From Eubacteriales bacterium (GTDB taxonomy: Bacteria; Bacillota; Clostridia; Christensenellales; Aristaeellaceae): DNA of 64,000 bases. Made by a program: the position numbers and the translations under genes. The notes beneath the pieces were generated by a model that saw nothing but the letters and a program-made list of their open reading frames with translations, did not search any database and was not told the DNA's origin. The number at the start of each line of letters is the position of its first letter. Positions within the stretch are counted from its first letter, which is position 1. The DNA is taken from positions 1-64,000 of the forward strand of contig JAQWCW010000012.1 in the NCBI GenBank assembly GCA_028705775.1, given 5' to 3'. Shown here one piece after another: positions 24,637 to 36,546 of the stretch.

Positions 24637-25269
24637 TTACGGCGCAAGGGATTTCTTGATTCCGGCTATGAAGGCGTCCGGATTCAATTCCGCCTTTTCA
24701 TAATCGCCATCCTCGCTCGCCGCTGCGGTGCATGAGTAAATGTATTGCTGCAAAAGCCCCATATAGCTCGATGAGAGGAGCGTATAAACCGTCTCGGAGG
24801 GGACGGAAACGCCAATCGAGCCGTCGGCTTTGCCGATTTTTATGCACTCAGCGACAATCTTCTTCACCTCTGCGTCATAAGTCGGCGCCTTAATCTTCCT
24901 GTAAATCGCCGTCCTCAGCACGGTTATATACGCGCGGATGAAGGTTCTTGCGGCGGGCATTGAGCTGCGGTTGGCGTCAGCCTGAAGCCGAAGCAGCAGC
25001 AGAATTCTTTCAAGCCCGTTCATGCCGCCGACATCAACGGCGCGAAATTTTGCGGCAAACGCGTCATAGCGCCGCTTCAGGTATCGCGCGGCGGCGGTAA
25101 ACACCATCATGTCCTTATCGGGAAAATATCGGTTGACAGTTCTTTCCGAAACGCCAGCCCCGCAGGAAATCTGGGAAAGCGAAACCTCTGAGCCGTCGGC
25201 GGCTATCTTGCAGGAGATAACTGAATCGAGTATTGCGTCGCGCATTTCTGCGTTTTCCAAGCGCTTCAT
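24637..25269 (-). CDS. TetR/AcrR-family transcriptional regulator
   Basis: This 210-residue regulator has an N-terminal helix-turn-helix (about 5-55) with SLSQISCGAGVSERTVNRYF, the typical TetR recognition helix, followed by an all-helical ligand-binding domain. It heads the operon with the GNAT/YoaP and esterase genes and probably controls itself and them in response to an unknown ligand. No palindromic operator was identified in the short upstream region. Confidence 0.88.
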   Translation of the reverse strand: MKRLENAEMRDAILDSVISCKIAADGSEVSLSQISCGAGVSERTVNRYFPDKDMMVFTAAARYLKRRYDAFAAKFRAVDVGGMNGLERILLLLRLQADANRSSMPAARTFIRAYITVLRTAIYRKIKAPTYDAEVKKIVAECIKIGKADGSIGVSVPSETVYTLLSSSYMGLLQQYIYSCTAAASEDGDYEKAELNPDAFIAGIKKSLAP

Positions 25270-25393
25270 AAACAGCCTTTCAATGCGCCGCGCAGCCCGA
25301 AGCTATAATGGCAGGCATTAATCGAGCGCGCGGGAAATGGAATTTACGATTTTTCACCAAAGCATTCTAGCATTCAATGCCCGAGAATGCAAT

Positions 25394-25433
25394 AGCGCCG
25401 AAGCAAAAGCAAGCCTGCCTTCGCTCCGGCGCT
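25394..25433 (-). terminator. Hairpin downstream of the surface protein gene
   Basis: AGCGCCGAAGC pairs with GCTCCGGCGCT (one mismatch) around 18 nt on the minus strand, about 20 nt beyond the stop of the surface protein gene. The following sequence (ATTGCATTCT) is only weakly U-rich. Confidence 0.4.
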
Positions 25434-25454
25434 GAAAATGCGTGTGCAAACCGC

Positions 25455-27836
25455 TTACCTGCGTATAGCCGAGCGCCGAAGCGCCGCCGCGAGCAGCGCG
25501 CCGCTGAGAAGCATGAGCGCGAAAAGCGGAATAACGGGAGCGCTATCGCCCGTCTGCGGTGTTCTGTGGATTGTGTTTGTAAAGGAGCATTCGCTTCCGC
25601 CCTTTGCAATCGTGCCCGACGCGCCGGTTGACGCGGAGATATAGCCCTCGCTCGCGCCCTCCGTTACGGTATAGCCGCAGCCGACGGGAAGCCCGCTGAA
25701 GGTAACGCTTTCTGCGTCCGAAAGCTCCACGCTGCCGCCGTTTGCGATGCTGCCTGAAACGGAGCCTGTATACTCAAAAGCGCTCGGCAGATTGTCACCG
25801 GTAAAGCTTACCGTGAAGCTGAACTTCTTTTGCTTGTCCGCGCCCTTGCCGGCAACGCTCTTGCTTATTTTAAGAGTGCTTCTTTCTATATTCCTTGTAT
25901 TGGTGAAAGCGGCGGCGACGACGGAATCCTTGGCGATTGTGCCGGACGAATTCTCGCTTTCGGAGGTATAGCCGCTTGAGGAGTAATCCGTTTCCGTAAA
26001 GCGATAGCGGCAGCCGGCGGGAAGCTCCGCAATGGTTATCTTCTCTCCGCCCTTGAGCGTCAGCTTTCCTCCGGAGGCAAGCTTGCCGGTTTTCGAGCCG
26101 GAATACGGATACTGAGCGCTAAGCTCCGTTGCGCCGTCAGATGCATAAAGCGAAACGGTGAACTCAAACTCCCTGCCGCTCTCCGCGCCGTCGCCCTCGA
26201 TAATTTTTTCAATCGACAGGCTGCCCAAATCGGAAACCTCAACGGGCGTTGAATAAAGGAAAGCCCGCGCGCTGAAATACGTCCAGACGTCCAGCATAGC
26301 CCAGTTGCCGAAGCCCTCGCCCGTTCTTGCAGGCCCTGTATACTTGATTGCAGGGCTGGTAAGGGAGGGAACTCCGTCAAGGCGCGTCAGCGAGCCGGTA
26401 AAGTATGCGTTCGTGTTACTGTCTCGCCCCGCCGCGTCGGTAAACGTTACGGTATCGCCATCCTTAACAAAGTCCGAATTATCGTAGAAAAGAAGGTCGG
26501 GCTTGAAGTCGGCGTCCGCAAAGCTCGGAACATTCAGAAGATGAATCTTCGTTCCGTTGCGGTTCTGCTCAGCGTCGCCCATAGGGAAGTGGTACTCGCC
26601 GCCCTTCATCTGGAGGGTCGCGCTGTAACTGCCCACGGGAACGATATTGCCCTTTGAGTCCTTGCCGTCCCAATGCACCGTGTTCTTTCCGGCGTCGGAA
26701 ATGTTGGAGAGGAAAACGTCGTTGCCGTCAGGGCAGGAAATCTTTATCTGATACGACGACGCCTTCGACGTGGTGAAAACGAAATCCCCGCCTGCGCCGG
26801 AAGCGGACGCCCTGTTTTCGTTAAACGCAAAACCCGTCGCTACGCTCGGCGGCTGCGGCGATTCAAGACCAAAAAACGCAAGCGCCTCGGCGCAGGGGTA
26901 ATTAAAGAATATGCGGTAGGTTATATCGCCGTTTTCGTCAAACCCCTCGTCAACCGGCAGCTTGTAATACACATTTCCCAGAAGCGAATCGGCGCTGTTG
27001 CTTTTATACATAGACGAATGGAAAAACGAGAGCTTTGTATCTTTATCGACAAGCCCTCTGTTATTTGCAAAAAAAAGGAAACCATACGGGTCAAGCCCGT
27101 TGAAATTGGTTTCGTAAATATAACCGTCATAGGTAAGCACATATACGATGGAATTGAGAACATTCCTATTCGGAACATTGTTGCCCAGATTAAGGCTGAG
27201 ATAATTGGCATAGGCTCTGCCCTCCCGAACCTCGCCCTGCGCGTCAACAACGGTTATATCCCATGCCGCAACGCCGATGCGCTGCTTTGAAGCGTCCCAC
27301 TCAGAGGCGGCGGTAATGGGAACGCCCGTATTGCTGCCTACGGAATTCGGGTTCGCGTCGGTGTACTCGGAGAAGAACTGAAAAGAATATATTCCCTCGT
27401 CAACCGCGGTAAAGCTGAGCGGCGCATAACCGCCGGTTACAACGCCGCCGACTCCGTTCGGGCCTACGCGTTCCTGCGCGGGACCGGAGATGAATCCGAC
27501 GCCGTTTTCAATAACGTCGAAGTTATAAACTGTATTGTCGGGATAGATAACGCGGATATCAAGAGCGGAAGCGTCCTCCCTGCTGAACTGCGCGTTTGGC
27601 TGACTTGAGCCGAAATAAACGGTTTCGCCCGCCTTCACATAAACCTTGATGGTCTGGCGGCGTTTGAGGGAATCAATTCCATTCGAGTAGGCGACGTTTT
27701 TAGACCACTCTATATAAGGTCTGTAGCCTCCGTTCGCGGTAAGCTCGGCGCTGCCCTCGGCAAACGCGGAGGAGCCGGAAATGAGAACGAGAAGCATAAT
27801 AACAGGCAGAAAAAGCGTACAAAGCAGTTTTTTCAT
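25455..27836 (-). CDS. Sortase-type cell surface protein with two Spy0128/DUF7601-like repeats
   Basis: This 793-residue exported protein has a signal peptide in residues 1-27 (MKKLLCTLFLPVIMLLVLIS to AFAEG). A long N-terminal region of unknown fold is followed, around residues 340-400, by a FlgD-like Ig segment (SYQIKISCPDGNDVF, GNIVPVGSYSATLQ). Two related beta-domains follow at about 540-648 and 653-757 (FEFTVSLYAS and FSFTVSFTGD, each ending in AFTNTR or SFTNTI), similar to pilin-like isopeptide domains. The C-terminus has TPQTGDS, a hydrophobic segment and a basic tail, a sortase sorting signal. The ATG at 27836 has GGAGG upstream. No sortase gene is nearby, so a housekeeping enzyme would anchor it. 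Its role could be adhesion, but the binding partner is unknown. Confidence 0.8.
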   Translation of the reverse strand: MKKLLCTLFLPVIMLLVLISGSSAFAEGSAELTANGGYRPYIEWSKNVAYSNGIDSLKRRQTIKVYVKAGETVYFGSSQPNAQFSREDASALDIRVIYPDNTVYNFDVIENGVGFISGPAQERVGPNGVGGVVTGGYAPLSFTAVDEGIYSFQFFSEYTDANPNSVGSNTGVPITAASEWDASKQRIGVAAWDITVVDAQGEVREGRAYANYLSLNLGNNVPNRNVLNSIVYVLTYDGYIYETNFNGLDPYGFLFFANNRGLVDKDTKLSFFHSSMYKSNSADSLLGNVYYKLPVDEGFDENGDITYRIFFNYPCAEALAFFGLESPQPPSVATGFAFNENRASASGAGGDFVFTTSKASSYQIKISCPDGNDVFLSNISDAGKNTVHWDGKDSKGNIVPVGSYSATLQMKGGEYHFPMGDAEQNRNGTKIHLLNVPSFADADFKPDLLFYDNSDFVKDGDTVTFTDAAGRDSNTNAYFTGSLTRLDGVPSLTSPAIKYTGPARTGEGFGNWAMLDVWTYFSARAFLYSTPVEVSDLGSLSIEKIIEGDGAESGREFEFTVSLYASDGATELSAQYPYSGSKTGKLASGGKLTLKGGEKITIAELPAGCRYRFTETDYSSSGYTSESENSSGTIAKDSVVAAAFTNTRNIERSTLKISKSVAGKGADKQKKFSFTVSFTGDNLPSAFEYTGSVSGSIANGGSVELSDAESVTFSGLPVGCGYTVTEGASEGYISASTGASGTIAKGGSECSFTNTIHRTPQTGDSAPVIPLFALMLLSGALLAAALRRSAIRR

Positions 27837-27975
27837 CAGCGCCTCCGCAGAGTATAATTCCAATTAAAAATTATACGCTATTTCTGCAAAGATATCAATA
27901 ATATTGAAACATACGGCAAATAAAAACAATCCGGCGCGGCAGATTCTGCATATACAGGCGCATAAAAGCCGGCGC

Positions 27976-29595
27976 TTACTGCTTTTCGTGCTTTTCCGAA
28001 TTCTTCTGCTGCTGCTCGCGGCGGCGGCGCATATCCTCGTCCTCCTCCGGTCCGCTGTGCAGGTAAAGAGGCGCGATTGAAACAGCGCCCTGCGGAAGCA
28101 TCAGGTGCGCCGTCATCATTTCCCCGCCCTCATTCTGAACAGCCCAAAGCCCCGCGCGGAGCATGGGCATATAGCGCGTAACAATGCTCGTATAGGGCGA
28201 CTGCTCGCCCTGAACGTAGAGCGAGTGGGGCGCATAGCCAAGCTCCAGAAGCGCGCTCATTCCCTCGTGCATTCCGACGCGCGCAAAGGCGTCCTCAATC
28301 GGCTTAACAACGGGCGTAAGCTGCGAATCATTTATTTCATGCCCCGCTATACTCTTGTAATCCCTGCTTATCGCCCTCATGCAGAGGCGGATTAAATCCT
28401 GCGGCGCAAGCTTGACCATGTTCTGCATGAACGTTGAAATCGCCTTCGAGCCAACAGCGCGCACAAAGCGGCTCTTTGCAAGAATGCCCATAAGGCTGGC
28501 GGAATCAAGCGCGGAGAGCAGGCTCAGCAGCGCGTACATACTTTCTGCGGCGGTTTTCATATCCCTTACCCTAGTGAGCAAATCGTATATTTCGCGCCTT
28601 GCGTAGTCCTGCGTATCGCCGGTGCGGAAGTGATAGTTTTTATCCCGAAACTCCTGATTCGGCTGGAACTGCATTGTGATTCCGAGATGCCAACTCGCGC
28701 CGACGCGGGGAACATAATCGTCCGTGTTGATGATATGGAAAAGCGGATACTTGAGCGGGTCGGCGCGCAGTCCTTTGGTTGCGACAGTCGGTGAGGCAAA
28801 GGCGTAGCCGAGTATATTTTTCGGCAATACGGAGAAGCGCTCAATCAGCTCGTAGGCAAACGCCTGCATAACCGCGCCGCCCTGACTATGCCCCGTAAGC
28901 CAAAGAATGAAGCGGCTGTCCTCCTTTGCACACTCGCCGACAACCTGCTGGAGGGTAAGGCTTTCCATGCCCTCCTCTGCGGCGATTCGCGGAAAATCAA
29001 TCTTTTCGGAGTTGTCGAGAAGCTGGATTGCAAGCTCGCGGAAGCCCTTGTGCAGCCCCTTGTCATCGGCAAATTTAAGATTGCTGACCCAGTCCGCGAA
29101 GCTGAGCCCCGTGCCCTTGAAGCCTATTGAAATAACATATTTGTGGCTTGAGCTTCCGCCTGATTCGGGAAGGCTGCGAGCCATTACGACAACCTTGCCG
29201 GAGTCAGTGGTGCTCATCTGCTCCTGCGCGCGGCGAATCTGCGTTATCGGGCTTATCGTGTTGTTCTTCTGCTTGGCTCTGTACATATTCCAGACGGACT
29301 GGATATACGGAAGCGTTTCGCGCATTGAATGGCTGTCGATGTCCGAATAAACTTCCTTCTCAACCTGAATCGAAACGTCGCCCCAGCCCGCGCGCAGAAA
29401 ATCCTCGATTTCAAAATCATATGAGCAGGCAGCCATTTCAAGGCTCATCCTGCATAAATCCGGCGAAAACTGAGGGAACTCGCTGCCCTTCAGGCTGCAT
29501 CTCGGCAGAAGGAACGGACGCAGATTCATAAGGTCGGTCTGCGTAGCCCTCCCGTGAACAACATTCCCGCTATATTCAATAATTTCCCGTTCCAT
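27976..29595 (-). CDS. Lipase class 3 family alpha/beta hydrolase
   Basis: This 539-residue protein carries a Lipase_3-type core with the nucleophile elbow LTGHSQGGAVMQAFAYEL, preceded by YVISIGFKGTGLSFADWVSN, where such enzymes have their oxyanion region, and followed by NTDDYVPRVG with the catalytic Asp. The His should lie in the segment near FRDKNYHFRTGD. There is no signal peptide, so it is cytoplasmic or released by another route. The last 25 residues are very charged. The ATG at 29595 has GAGGGAG upstream and is preferred over the TTG just before it. Class 3 lipases hydrolyse acyl esters; the substrate here is unknown. Confidence 0.8.
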   Translation of the reverse strand: MEREIIEYSGNVVHGRATQTDLMNLRPFLLPRCSLKGSEFPQFSPDLCRMSLEMAACSYDFEIEDFLRAGWGDVSIQVEKEVYSDIDSHSMRETLPYIQSVWNMYRAKQKNNTISPITQIRRAQEQMSTTDSGKVVVMARSLPESGGSSSHKYVISIGFKGTGLSFADWVSNLKFADDKGLHKGFRELAIQLLDNSEKIDFPRIAAEEGMESLTLQQVVGECAKEDSRFILWLTGHSQGGAVMQAFAYELIERFSVLPKNILGYAFASPTVATKGLRADPLKYPLFHIINTDDYVPRVGASWHLGITMQFQPNQEFRDKNYHFRTGDTQDYARREIYDLLTRVRDMKTAAESMYALLSLLSALDSASLMGILAKSRFVRAVGSKAISTFMQNMVKLAPQDLIRLCMRAISRDYKSIAGHEINDSQLTPVVKPIEDAFARVGMHEGMSALLELGYAPHSLYVQGEQSPYTSIVTRYMPMLRAGLWAVQNEGGEMMTAHLMLPQGAVSIAPLYLHSGPEEDEDMRRRREQQQKNSEKHEKQ

Positions 29596-29686
29596 CAAAG
29601 CACTCCCTCAATAAAAATACCCTGATAGTTATTGTACAATAAACGGCGAAGGACGGCAAGAAAAATCATCGCGGTGGCGGTAAAAT

Positions 29687-29742
29687 AATTTTATCGCAAT
29701 TTTATATAATATACTTGACAAGTTATGAATTCGTGATAAAAT
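29687..29742 (+). promoter_or_regulatory. Promoter with repeated ATTTTAT elements ahead of the RHH-clpB operon
   Basis: TTGACA (29715-29720), a 16-nt spacer and TAAAAT (29737-29742) form a vegetative promoter. Upstream are two direct copies of AATTTTAT at 29687 and 29698, 11 bp apart. An inverted copy, GATAAAAT (29735-29742), overlaps the -10 box and mirrors ATTTTATC at 29688-29695. About one helical turn of spacing and short repeats fit a ribbon-helix-helix operator, and the first downstream gene encodes such a protein. No CtsR box or CIRCE element was seen. Confidence 0.5.
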
Positions 29743-29774
29743 TTATTTGTGGATGGCAAAGGAGGTGAGCGACA

Positions 29775-30404
29775 TTGGACAAACAGGTTTACAGCCTCGT
29801 GCTTATGGACGAAGTAGTCCGCGAGGTTGACAAGGTTGCCTACCACAGCGGTCTGAGCCGTTCGGCGATGATTAACCGAATCCTTGCCGAGTACGTGAGC
29901 TGCGAAACGCCGGAAAAGCAGATTGACAACGTGTTTTCGGCGCTTATCGGCTATCTTGACAGAGAAATTCAGGTTATGAGCAAGGGCTCCGAATCGCTGG
30001 TGCTGCGCAGCCCGCTCCCCTACAAGTACAACCCCACCGCGCGTTACAGCGTGGCGCTGACCCCGGGCGCAGACGGCTGCGCCGGCATTTTGAAGGTTTC
30101 GCTCAAAACGCAGTATCAGCCGCTGATTGCGGCAATGCAGGACTTTTTCGAGCGCTATTGCACTCTTGAGCAGAAATGGCTCGCCGGCAAGCTGCCGCAG
30201 GGCGCTGTTCTTGCTCAAATCGAGCAGGGCAGGCTGATTCGGCGGCTTTACCCCGAAAGCCTTTCGGCAACGGACTTGGCAAAGGCGATAAACGCCTATG
30301 TCGCGCGCCTTGACAGGCTGCTCAAGAACTATTTCGGCAAGGGCGCGGATTACCCGCTTGAAGCGGATTTTGTAAGAACGCTTTCCGATATTCCGATAAT
30401 GTAA
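29775..30404 (+). CDS. Ribbon-helix-helix protein in operon with clpB
   Basis: This 209-residue protein starts with a TTG at 29775 behind GGAGGTGAG. Residues 1-45 fit a CopG/Arc-type ribbon-helix-helix: a short strand (QVYSLVLMDEVV) then two helices with GLSRSAMINRILAEYV. The remaining 160 residues are helical with a central beta stretch (RYSVALTPGADGCAGILKVS) and were not recognised. They could be a ligand- or stress-sensing domain. The gene precedes clpB by 18 nt and shares its promoter. I infer that it regulates the operon, possibly in place of the CtsR or HrcA control usual in Firmicutes. A structural or partner role for ClpB is also possible. Confidence 0.6.
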   Translation: MDKQVYSLVLMDEVVREVDKVAYHSGLSRSAMINRILAEYVSCETPEKQIDNVFSALIGYLDREIQVMSKGSESLVLRSPLPYKYNPTARYSVALTPGADGCAGILKVSLKTQYQPLIAAMQDFFERYCTLEQKWLAGKLPQGAVLAQIEQGRLIRRLYPESLSATDLAKAINAYVARLDRLLKNYFGKGADYPLEADFVRTLSDIPIM

Positions 30405-30422
30405 ATCAAGGAGGACGCAAAT

Positions 30423-33047
<2,625 letters not shown>

Positions 33048-33116
33048 GCGTTTCACCCGCGAATGAAGCGGGTATGTAATACACACTACCAACGGACTTA
33101 AAAGGAGGCACAAATC

Positions 33117-33653
33117 ATGGAGCTTAAGGGAAGCAAAACGATGGCTAATCTGGCATACGCGTTCGCAGGCGAAAGTCAGGCGCGCAACAAGTACACCTAT
33201 TTCGCATCCAAAGCCAAGAAGGACGGCTTTGAGCAGATTGCACGTATCTTCACCGAAACCGCCGACAACGAGAAGGAACACGCGAAGATTTGGTTCAAGC
33301 TGATGAACGACGGAATCGGCTCTACCGAGGAAAACCTCGTTATGGCAGCCGCCGGCGAGCATGAGGAATGGACAGATATGTACGCTAACTTTGCCAAGGA
33401 AGCAAAAAGCGAGGGCTTTGACAAGATTGCCGCGCTCTTTGAAGCCGTAGGCAAGATTGAGAAGGAGCATGAGGAGCGCTATAAGGAGCTGCTCGGCAAC
33501 CTCCGCGACAAAAAGGTATTTGAGCGCGAGGATGAAAAGGTATGGGTATGCCTCAACTGCGGTCATATTCACCGCGGCAAGACCGCGCCTGAAAAATGCC
33601 CCGTATGCGACCATCCGCAGTCCTATTTCCAGCTCCGCGAAAAAGCGTACTGA
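33117..33653 (+). CDS. rbr: Rubrerythrin
   Basis: This non-haem iron peroxidase protects anaerobes from hydrogen peroxide. Residues 1-135 are the ferritin-like diiron domain ([52 protein letters not shown], with Glu and His ligands in place). Residues 140-178 are a rubredoxin domain with CLNCGH and CPVCDHP. The 178-residue length is typical of short rubrerythrins. The ATG follows AAAAGGAGG. It lies 69 nt behind clpB with a small hairpin between (ACCCGC/GCGGGT near 33057-33075) and is followed by a strong stem-loop. Confidence 0.96.
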   Translation: MELKGSKTMANLAYAFAGESQARNKYTYFASKAKKDGFEQIARIFTETADNEKEHAKIWFKLMNDGIGSTEENLVMAAAGEHEEWTDMYANFAKEAKSEGFDKIAALFEAVGKIEKEHEERYKELLGNLRDKKVFEREDEKVWVCLNCGHIHRGKTAPEKCPVCDHPQSYFQLREKAY

Positions 33654-33675
33654 GAAAACAAGCGCAGATAAAGCA

Positions 33676-33708
33676 AAGCGCCCCCTGCCAAACAGACAGG
33701 GGGCGCTT
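33676..33708. terminator. Stem-loop between rubrerythrin and polyphosphate kinase genes
   Basis: AAGCGCCCCCTG pairs perfectly over 12 bp with CAGGGGGCGCTT around a 9-nt loop. It lies between convergent genes. U-tracts are short on both sides, but the very GC-rich stem should suffice for both. Confidence 0.7.
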
Positions 33709-33721
33709 CCATTACAGCAAA

Positions 33722-34591
33722 TCACTTCTCGTTATTCAGGATTTCCCTGCACTCAGGAATCGCGGCAAGCTCGGAGGCCTTAAGCGGCGGGTATTCGGGC
33801 GACATATCCCGAAGGGTTTCAAGCAGCGCCTCGGTCATCAGATAGCGGGTGTACCACTTGTTATCCGCAGGCAGGCAGTACCACGGCGCGTTTTTGCGCG
33901 AGGTTTTGTTTATAAGCTCCTCGTAGAGCGCAAGATAGTCGCCGCGCTTTTCCCTGTCCCGCAAATCGGAGGAAGCAAATTTCCAGTTCTTCTCAGGTCT
34001 GTCCATTCTCTCAAGGAAGCGCTCCTTCTGCGTGTCCGCGCTGACGTTCAGGAACACCTTGATAATACGATAGCCGTTTTCGTAAAGATAGCGCTCAAAA
34101 TCGCAAATCTGCCTTATGCGCTTATCGAAAAAGTCGTCGTCGTCCTTCACGCGGGAAACAACGGGGAAATTCTTTTGCAGCTGCAATATCTTGACGGGCA
34201 GCACGTCCTCATAATGGCTGCGGTTGAAAACGCCAATCATACCGCGCGGCGGGAGCGCCTGAAAAACGCGCCAGAGATAATCGTGCGAAAGCTCCGCCTC
34301 GCTCGGCGCCTTGAAGGAATGCGCGGCGACGCCCTCGGGATTCATGCAGGAGAAAACGTGCTTTACAAGGGAATCCTTTCCCGCCGCGTCAAGCGCCTGA
34401 ATCGCGACAATCAAGCCCTCCGTTCCCTGCGCGTAAAGCTTATCCTGCAGGGCGGCAAGTTCCAGATAGTTCTGCTCTGTTTTTGCAATTATGTCCTTTT
34501 TGTCGTTTTTCGCTTCCTTATCCGCTCCGAACGGAACATCGTCAATTGAAAATCTGCCTTCGCCGTCAAACCTGAATTTATCAATATTCAT
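33722..34591 (-). CDS. Polyphosphate kinase 2 family protein
   Basis: PPK2 enzymes transfer phosphate from polyphosphate to nucleoside mono- or diphosphates. The 289-residue single-domain chain has the Walker A motif VAIQALDAAGKDS, the following FKAPSEAELSHDYLWR segment, the lid FNRSHYEDVL and SSDLRDREKR. The short form with one domain suits class I or III enzymes; which nucleotide it uses cannot be told by eye. The ATG at 34591 has GGAGG five bases upstream and is preferred over the TTG at 34603, which overlaps that site. Confidence 0.93.
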   Translation of the reverse strand: MNIDKFRFDGEGRFSIDDVPFGADKEAKNDKKDIIAKTEQNYLELAALQDKLYAQGTEGLIVAIQALDAAGKDSLVKHVFSCMNPEGVAAHSFKAPSEAELSHDYLWRVFQALPPRGMIGVFNRSHYEDVLPVKILQLQKNFPVVSRVKDDDDFFDKRIRQICDFERYLYENGYRIIKVFLNVSADTQKERFLERMDRPEKNWKFASSDLRDREKRGDYLALYEELINKTSRKNAPWYCLPADNKWYTRYLMTEALLETLRDMSPEYPPLKASELAAIPECREILNNEK

Positions 34592-34769
34592 AGAATCCTC
34601 CAACGAGTGAGCGCCTTTGGCGCAATTAATAATAAAAGAATATCAAATGTGAAAGCATTTGTCAATTTTCGCGGCGCAAAAGCGCCAAATAAACGCGCGC
34701 GGCAGGGATTACCGCGAGTTTATCGAAGTAGTTAATAAGAAAGAAATCGAATTCTAAGGAGTGGTTTTG

Positions 34770-35339
34770 ATGCTTAAATACCTGAAAAACTGTATGCTGG
34801 GGTATTCCGCGCTCTTTTGCCTGCTCGGCATAGTGCTTATGATATGGCCAATCGGGGCGTTCACCGTAATATGCTACATCATGGGCGCGGTATGTATGCT
34901 CTACGGCGCTTACCGCATAGTGCTGTTCTTTGCGGAAAAATCGGTTTACGACGCGCTTCCGTACAGCTTCCTTTTGGGAATGGCGAACGTGCTGCTCGGG
35001 CTTTTCCTTGTAGTGAAAACGCCAAGCGCAATCAGCATTTTTTCCGCGATTGTCGGCATCGCAATTCTCGTTTCCGCCCTTATGTATATGCAGATTTCGG
35101 TTGAAGCGTTAAGGGCGGGGCTTCCGAACTCAATCATGATGATTATAGGCTCAGCGCTGATGCTCCTGCTCGGCATTCTGACTCTTTTCCATCCGTTCGC
35201 CGCCAGCGAGGCGATGGGAATCTTCGCGGGCGCGTCAATGCTCGTGGACGGAATAACGGGGCTTGTGATTGCATGGCGCTCAAAGAAGCTCGCAAAGCTT
35301 ATCAAAAACGAGCTTGCGACTCCTGTTGACGAAATCTGA
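34770..35339 (+). CDS. DUF308 (HdeD-like) membrane protein
   Basis: This 189-residue integral membrane protein has about six hydrophobic segments (for example YSALFCLLGIVLMIWPIGAF and MMIIGSALMLLLGILTLFHP) in two similar halves, as in DUF308/HdeD proteins. The HdeD name comes from acid-resistance loci in enterobacteria, but the function in Clostridia is unknown. The ATG at 34770 follows AAGGAG by eight bases and is preferred over the GTG at 34761. The next gene starts 33 nt downstream, so they may share a transcript. Confidence 0.8.
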   Translation: MLKYLKNCMLGYSALFCLLGIVLMIWPIGAFTVICYIMGAVCMLYGAYRIVLFFAEKSVYDALPYSFLLGMANVLLGLFLVVKTPSAISIFSAIVGIAILVSALMYMQISVEALRAGLPNSIMMIIGSALMLLLGILTLFHPFAASEAMGIFAGASMLVDGITGLVIAWRSKKLAKLIKNELATPVDEI

Positions 35340-35372
35340 TTAAAGCGCAAAAGCGCGTCGGAGGAAACAAAA

Positions 35373-36545
35373 TTGGCAGACGCAATACTGATTCGCGGCA
35401 AGGAAAGCCGCGTATATTCCGGACATCCGTGGGTATTCCGCAGCGATATAGCCGAGGTTAAGGGCGAGTGCAATCCGGGCGATGTGGTAAACGTGCTTTC
35501 TCAGAAGGGCGCTTTCCTTGCAAAAGCCGTTTACAACCCGAAATCTCAGATTGCGCTGAGAATTCTCAGCCGCAAGAACGAAAAGATTGACCGCGAATTC
35601 ATATTCGGGCGCGTAAAACGGGCTGTTGATTACCGCCGCTCCTTTGCCGATTTGCGCTCCTGCCGAATGATTTTCGCGGAGTCCGACGGGCTTCCCGCCG
35701 TTATTGTGGACAGCTTCGGCGGAGTGCTTGTGCTGCAATGCCTTTCGCTCGGAATGGAGCAGTTCAAAAACGATATTGCGGACGCGCTGTGCGAGGAGCT
35801 GAAGCCGGACGGAATCTACGAGCGCAACGACGTGCCGGTAAGGGAGCTTGAAGGGCTTGAGCAGAAAACAGGTCTCTTGCGCGGCAGCGTTCCCGACCTT
35901 GTTGAAATGAGCGAAAACGGCGTCCGCTTCCTTGTGGACGTAAAGAACGGGCAAAAAACAGGCTTTTTCCTTGACCAGAAGGAAAACCGCGCCGCGATAG
36001 CCCCCTTCTGCAAGGGCGCAAAGGTGCTGGACTGCTTTACGCACACAGGCTCCTTTGCCCTGCACGCGGGTCACTTTGGCGCAAGCGAGGTAACGGGCGT
36101 TGACATTTCCGAATACGCCGTAAAATGCGCGGAGGAAAACGCGCGCCTGAATGGGCTTTCGGGAACAGTCGGCTTCAAGGCGGCGAACGTTTTCGATTTG
36201 CTGCACGAGGAGCTTGCCGAGAAAAAGAGCTACGATATGGTAATCCTCGACCCGCCCGCATTCACAAAAACGCGCTCCGCTGTTGCGGGCGCGACAAGAG
36301 GGTACAAGGAAATAAACCTGCGCGGAATGCAGCTGGTGCGCGACGGCGGCTACCTTGTAACCTGCTCGTGCAGCCAGCATATACTTCCCGATATGTTTAC
36401 CGATATAATCAAGGACGCAATGCGGGACGCAAGGGTATCCTTGAGGCAGGTTGAATACAGGACTCAGGGGCGCGACCACCCGATTCTGCCCGCGAGTCCG
36501 GAAACGCAGTACCTGAAATGCGGCATTTATCAGGTTTTCAAATAA
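35373..36545 (+). CDS. Class I rRNA methyltransferase, RlmI-like
   Basis: This is a 390-residue SAM-dependent methyltransferase. Residues 1-75 are a PUA domain (RVYSGHPWVFRSDIAEVKG). The middle domain has GFFLDQKENR, and the Rossmann core has VLDCFTHTGSFALHAG (motif I), VTGVDISEYAV, and DMVILDPPAFTK (motif IV). TCSCSQH near the end carries the Cys expected in RlmI-type 5-methylcytosine 23S rRNA enzymes. The start is TTG at 35373 with GGAGG upstream. The gene runs against the next one with a 1-nt gap between stop codons. Confidence 0.9.
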   Translation: MADAILIRGKESRVYSGHPWVFRSDIAEVKGECNPGDVVNVLSQKGAFLAKAVYNPKSQIALRILSRKNEKIDREFIFGRVKRAVDYRRSFADLRSCRMIFAESDGLPAVIVDSFGGVLVLQCLSLGMEQFKNDIADALCEELKPDGIYERNDVPVRELEGLEQKTGLLRGSVPDLVEMSENGVRFLVDVKNGQKTGFFLDQKENRAAIAPFCKGAKVLDCFTHTGSFALHAGHFGASEVTGVDISEYAVKCAEENARLNGLSGTVGFKAANVFDLLHEELAEKKSYDMVILDPPAFTKTRSAVAGATRGYKEINLRGMQLVRDGGYLVTCSCSQHILPDMFTDIIKDAMRDARVSLRQVEYRTQGRDHPILPASPETQYLKCGIYQVFK

Positions 36546-36546
36546 C

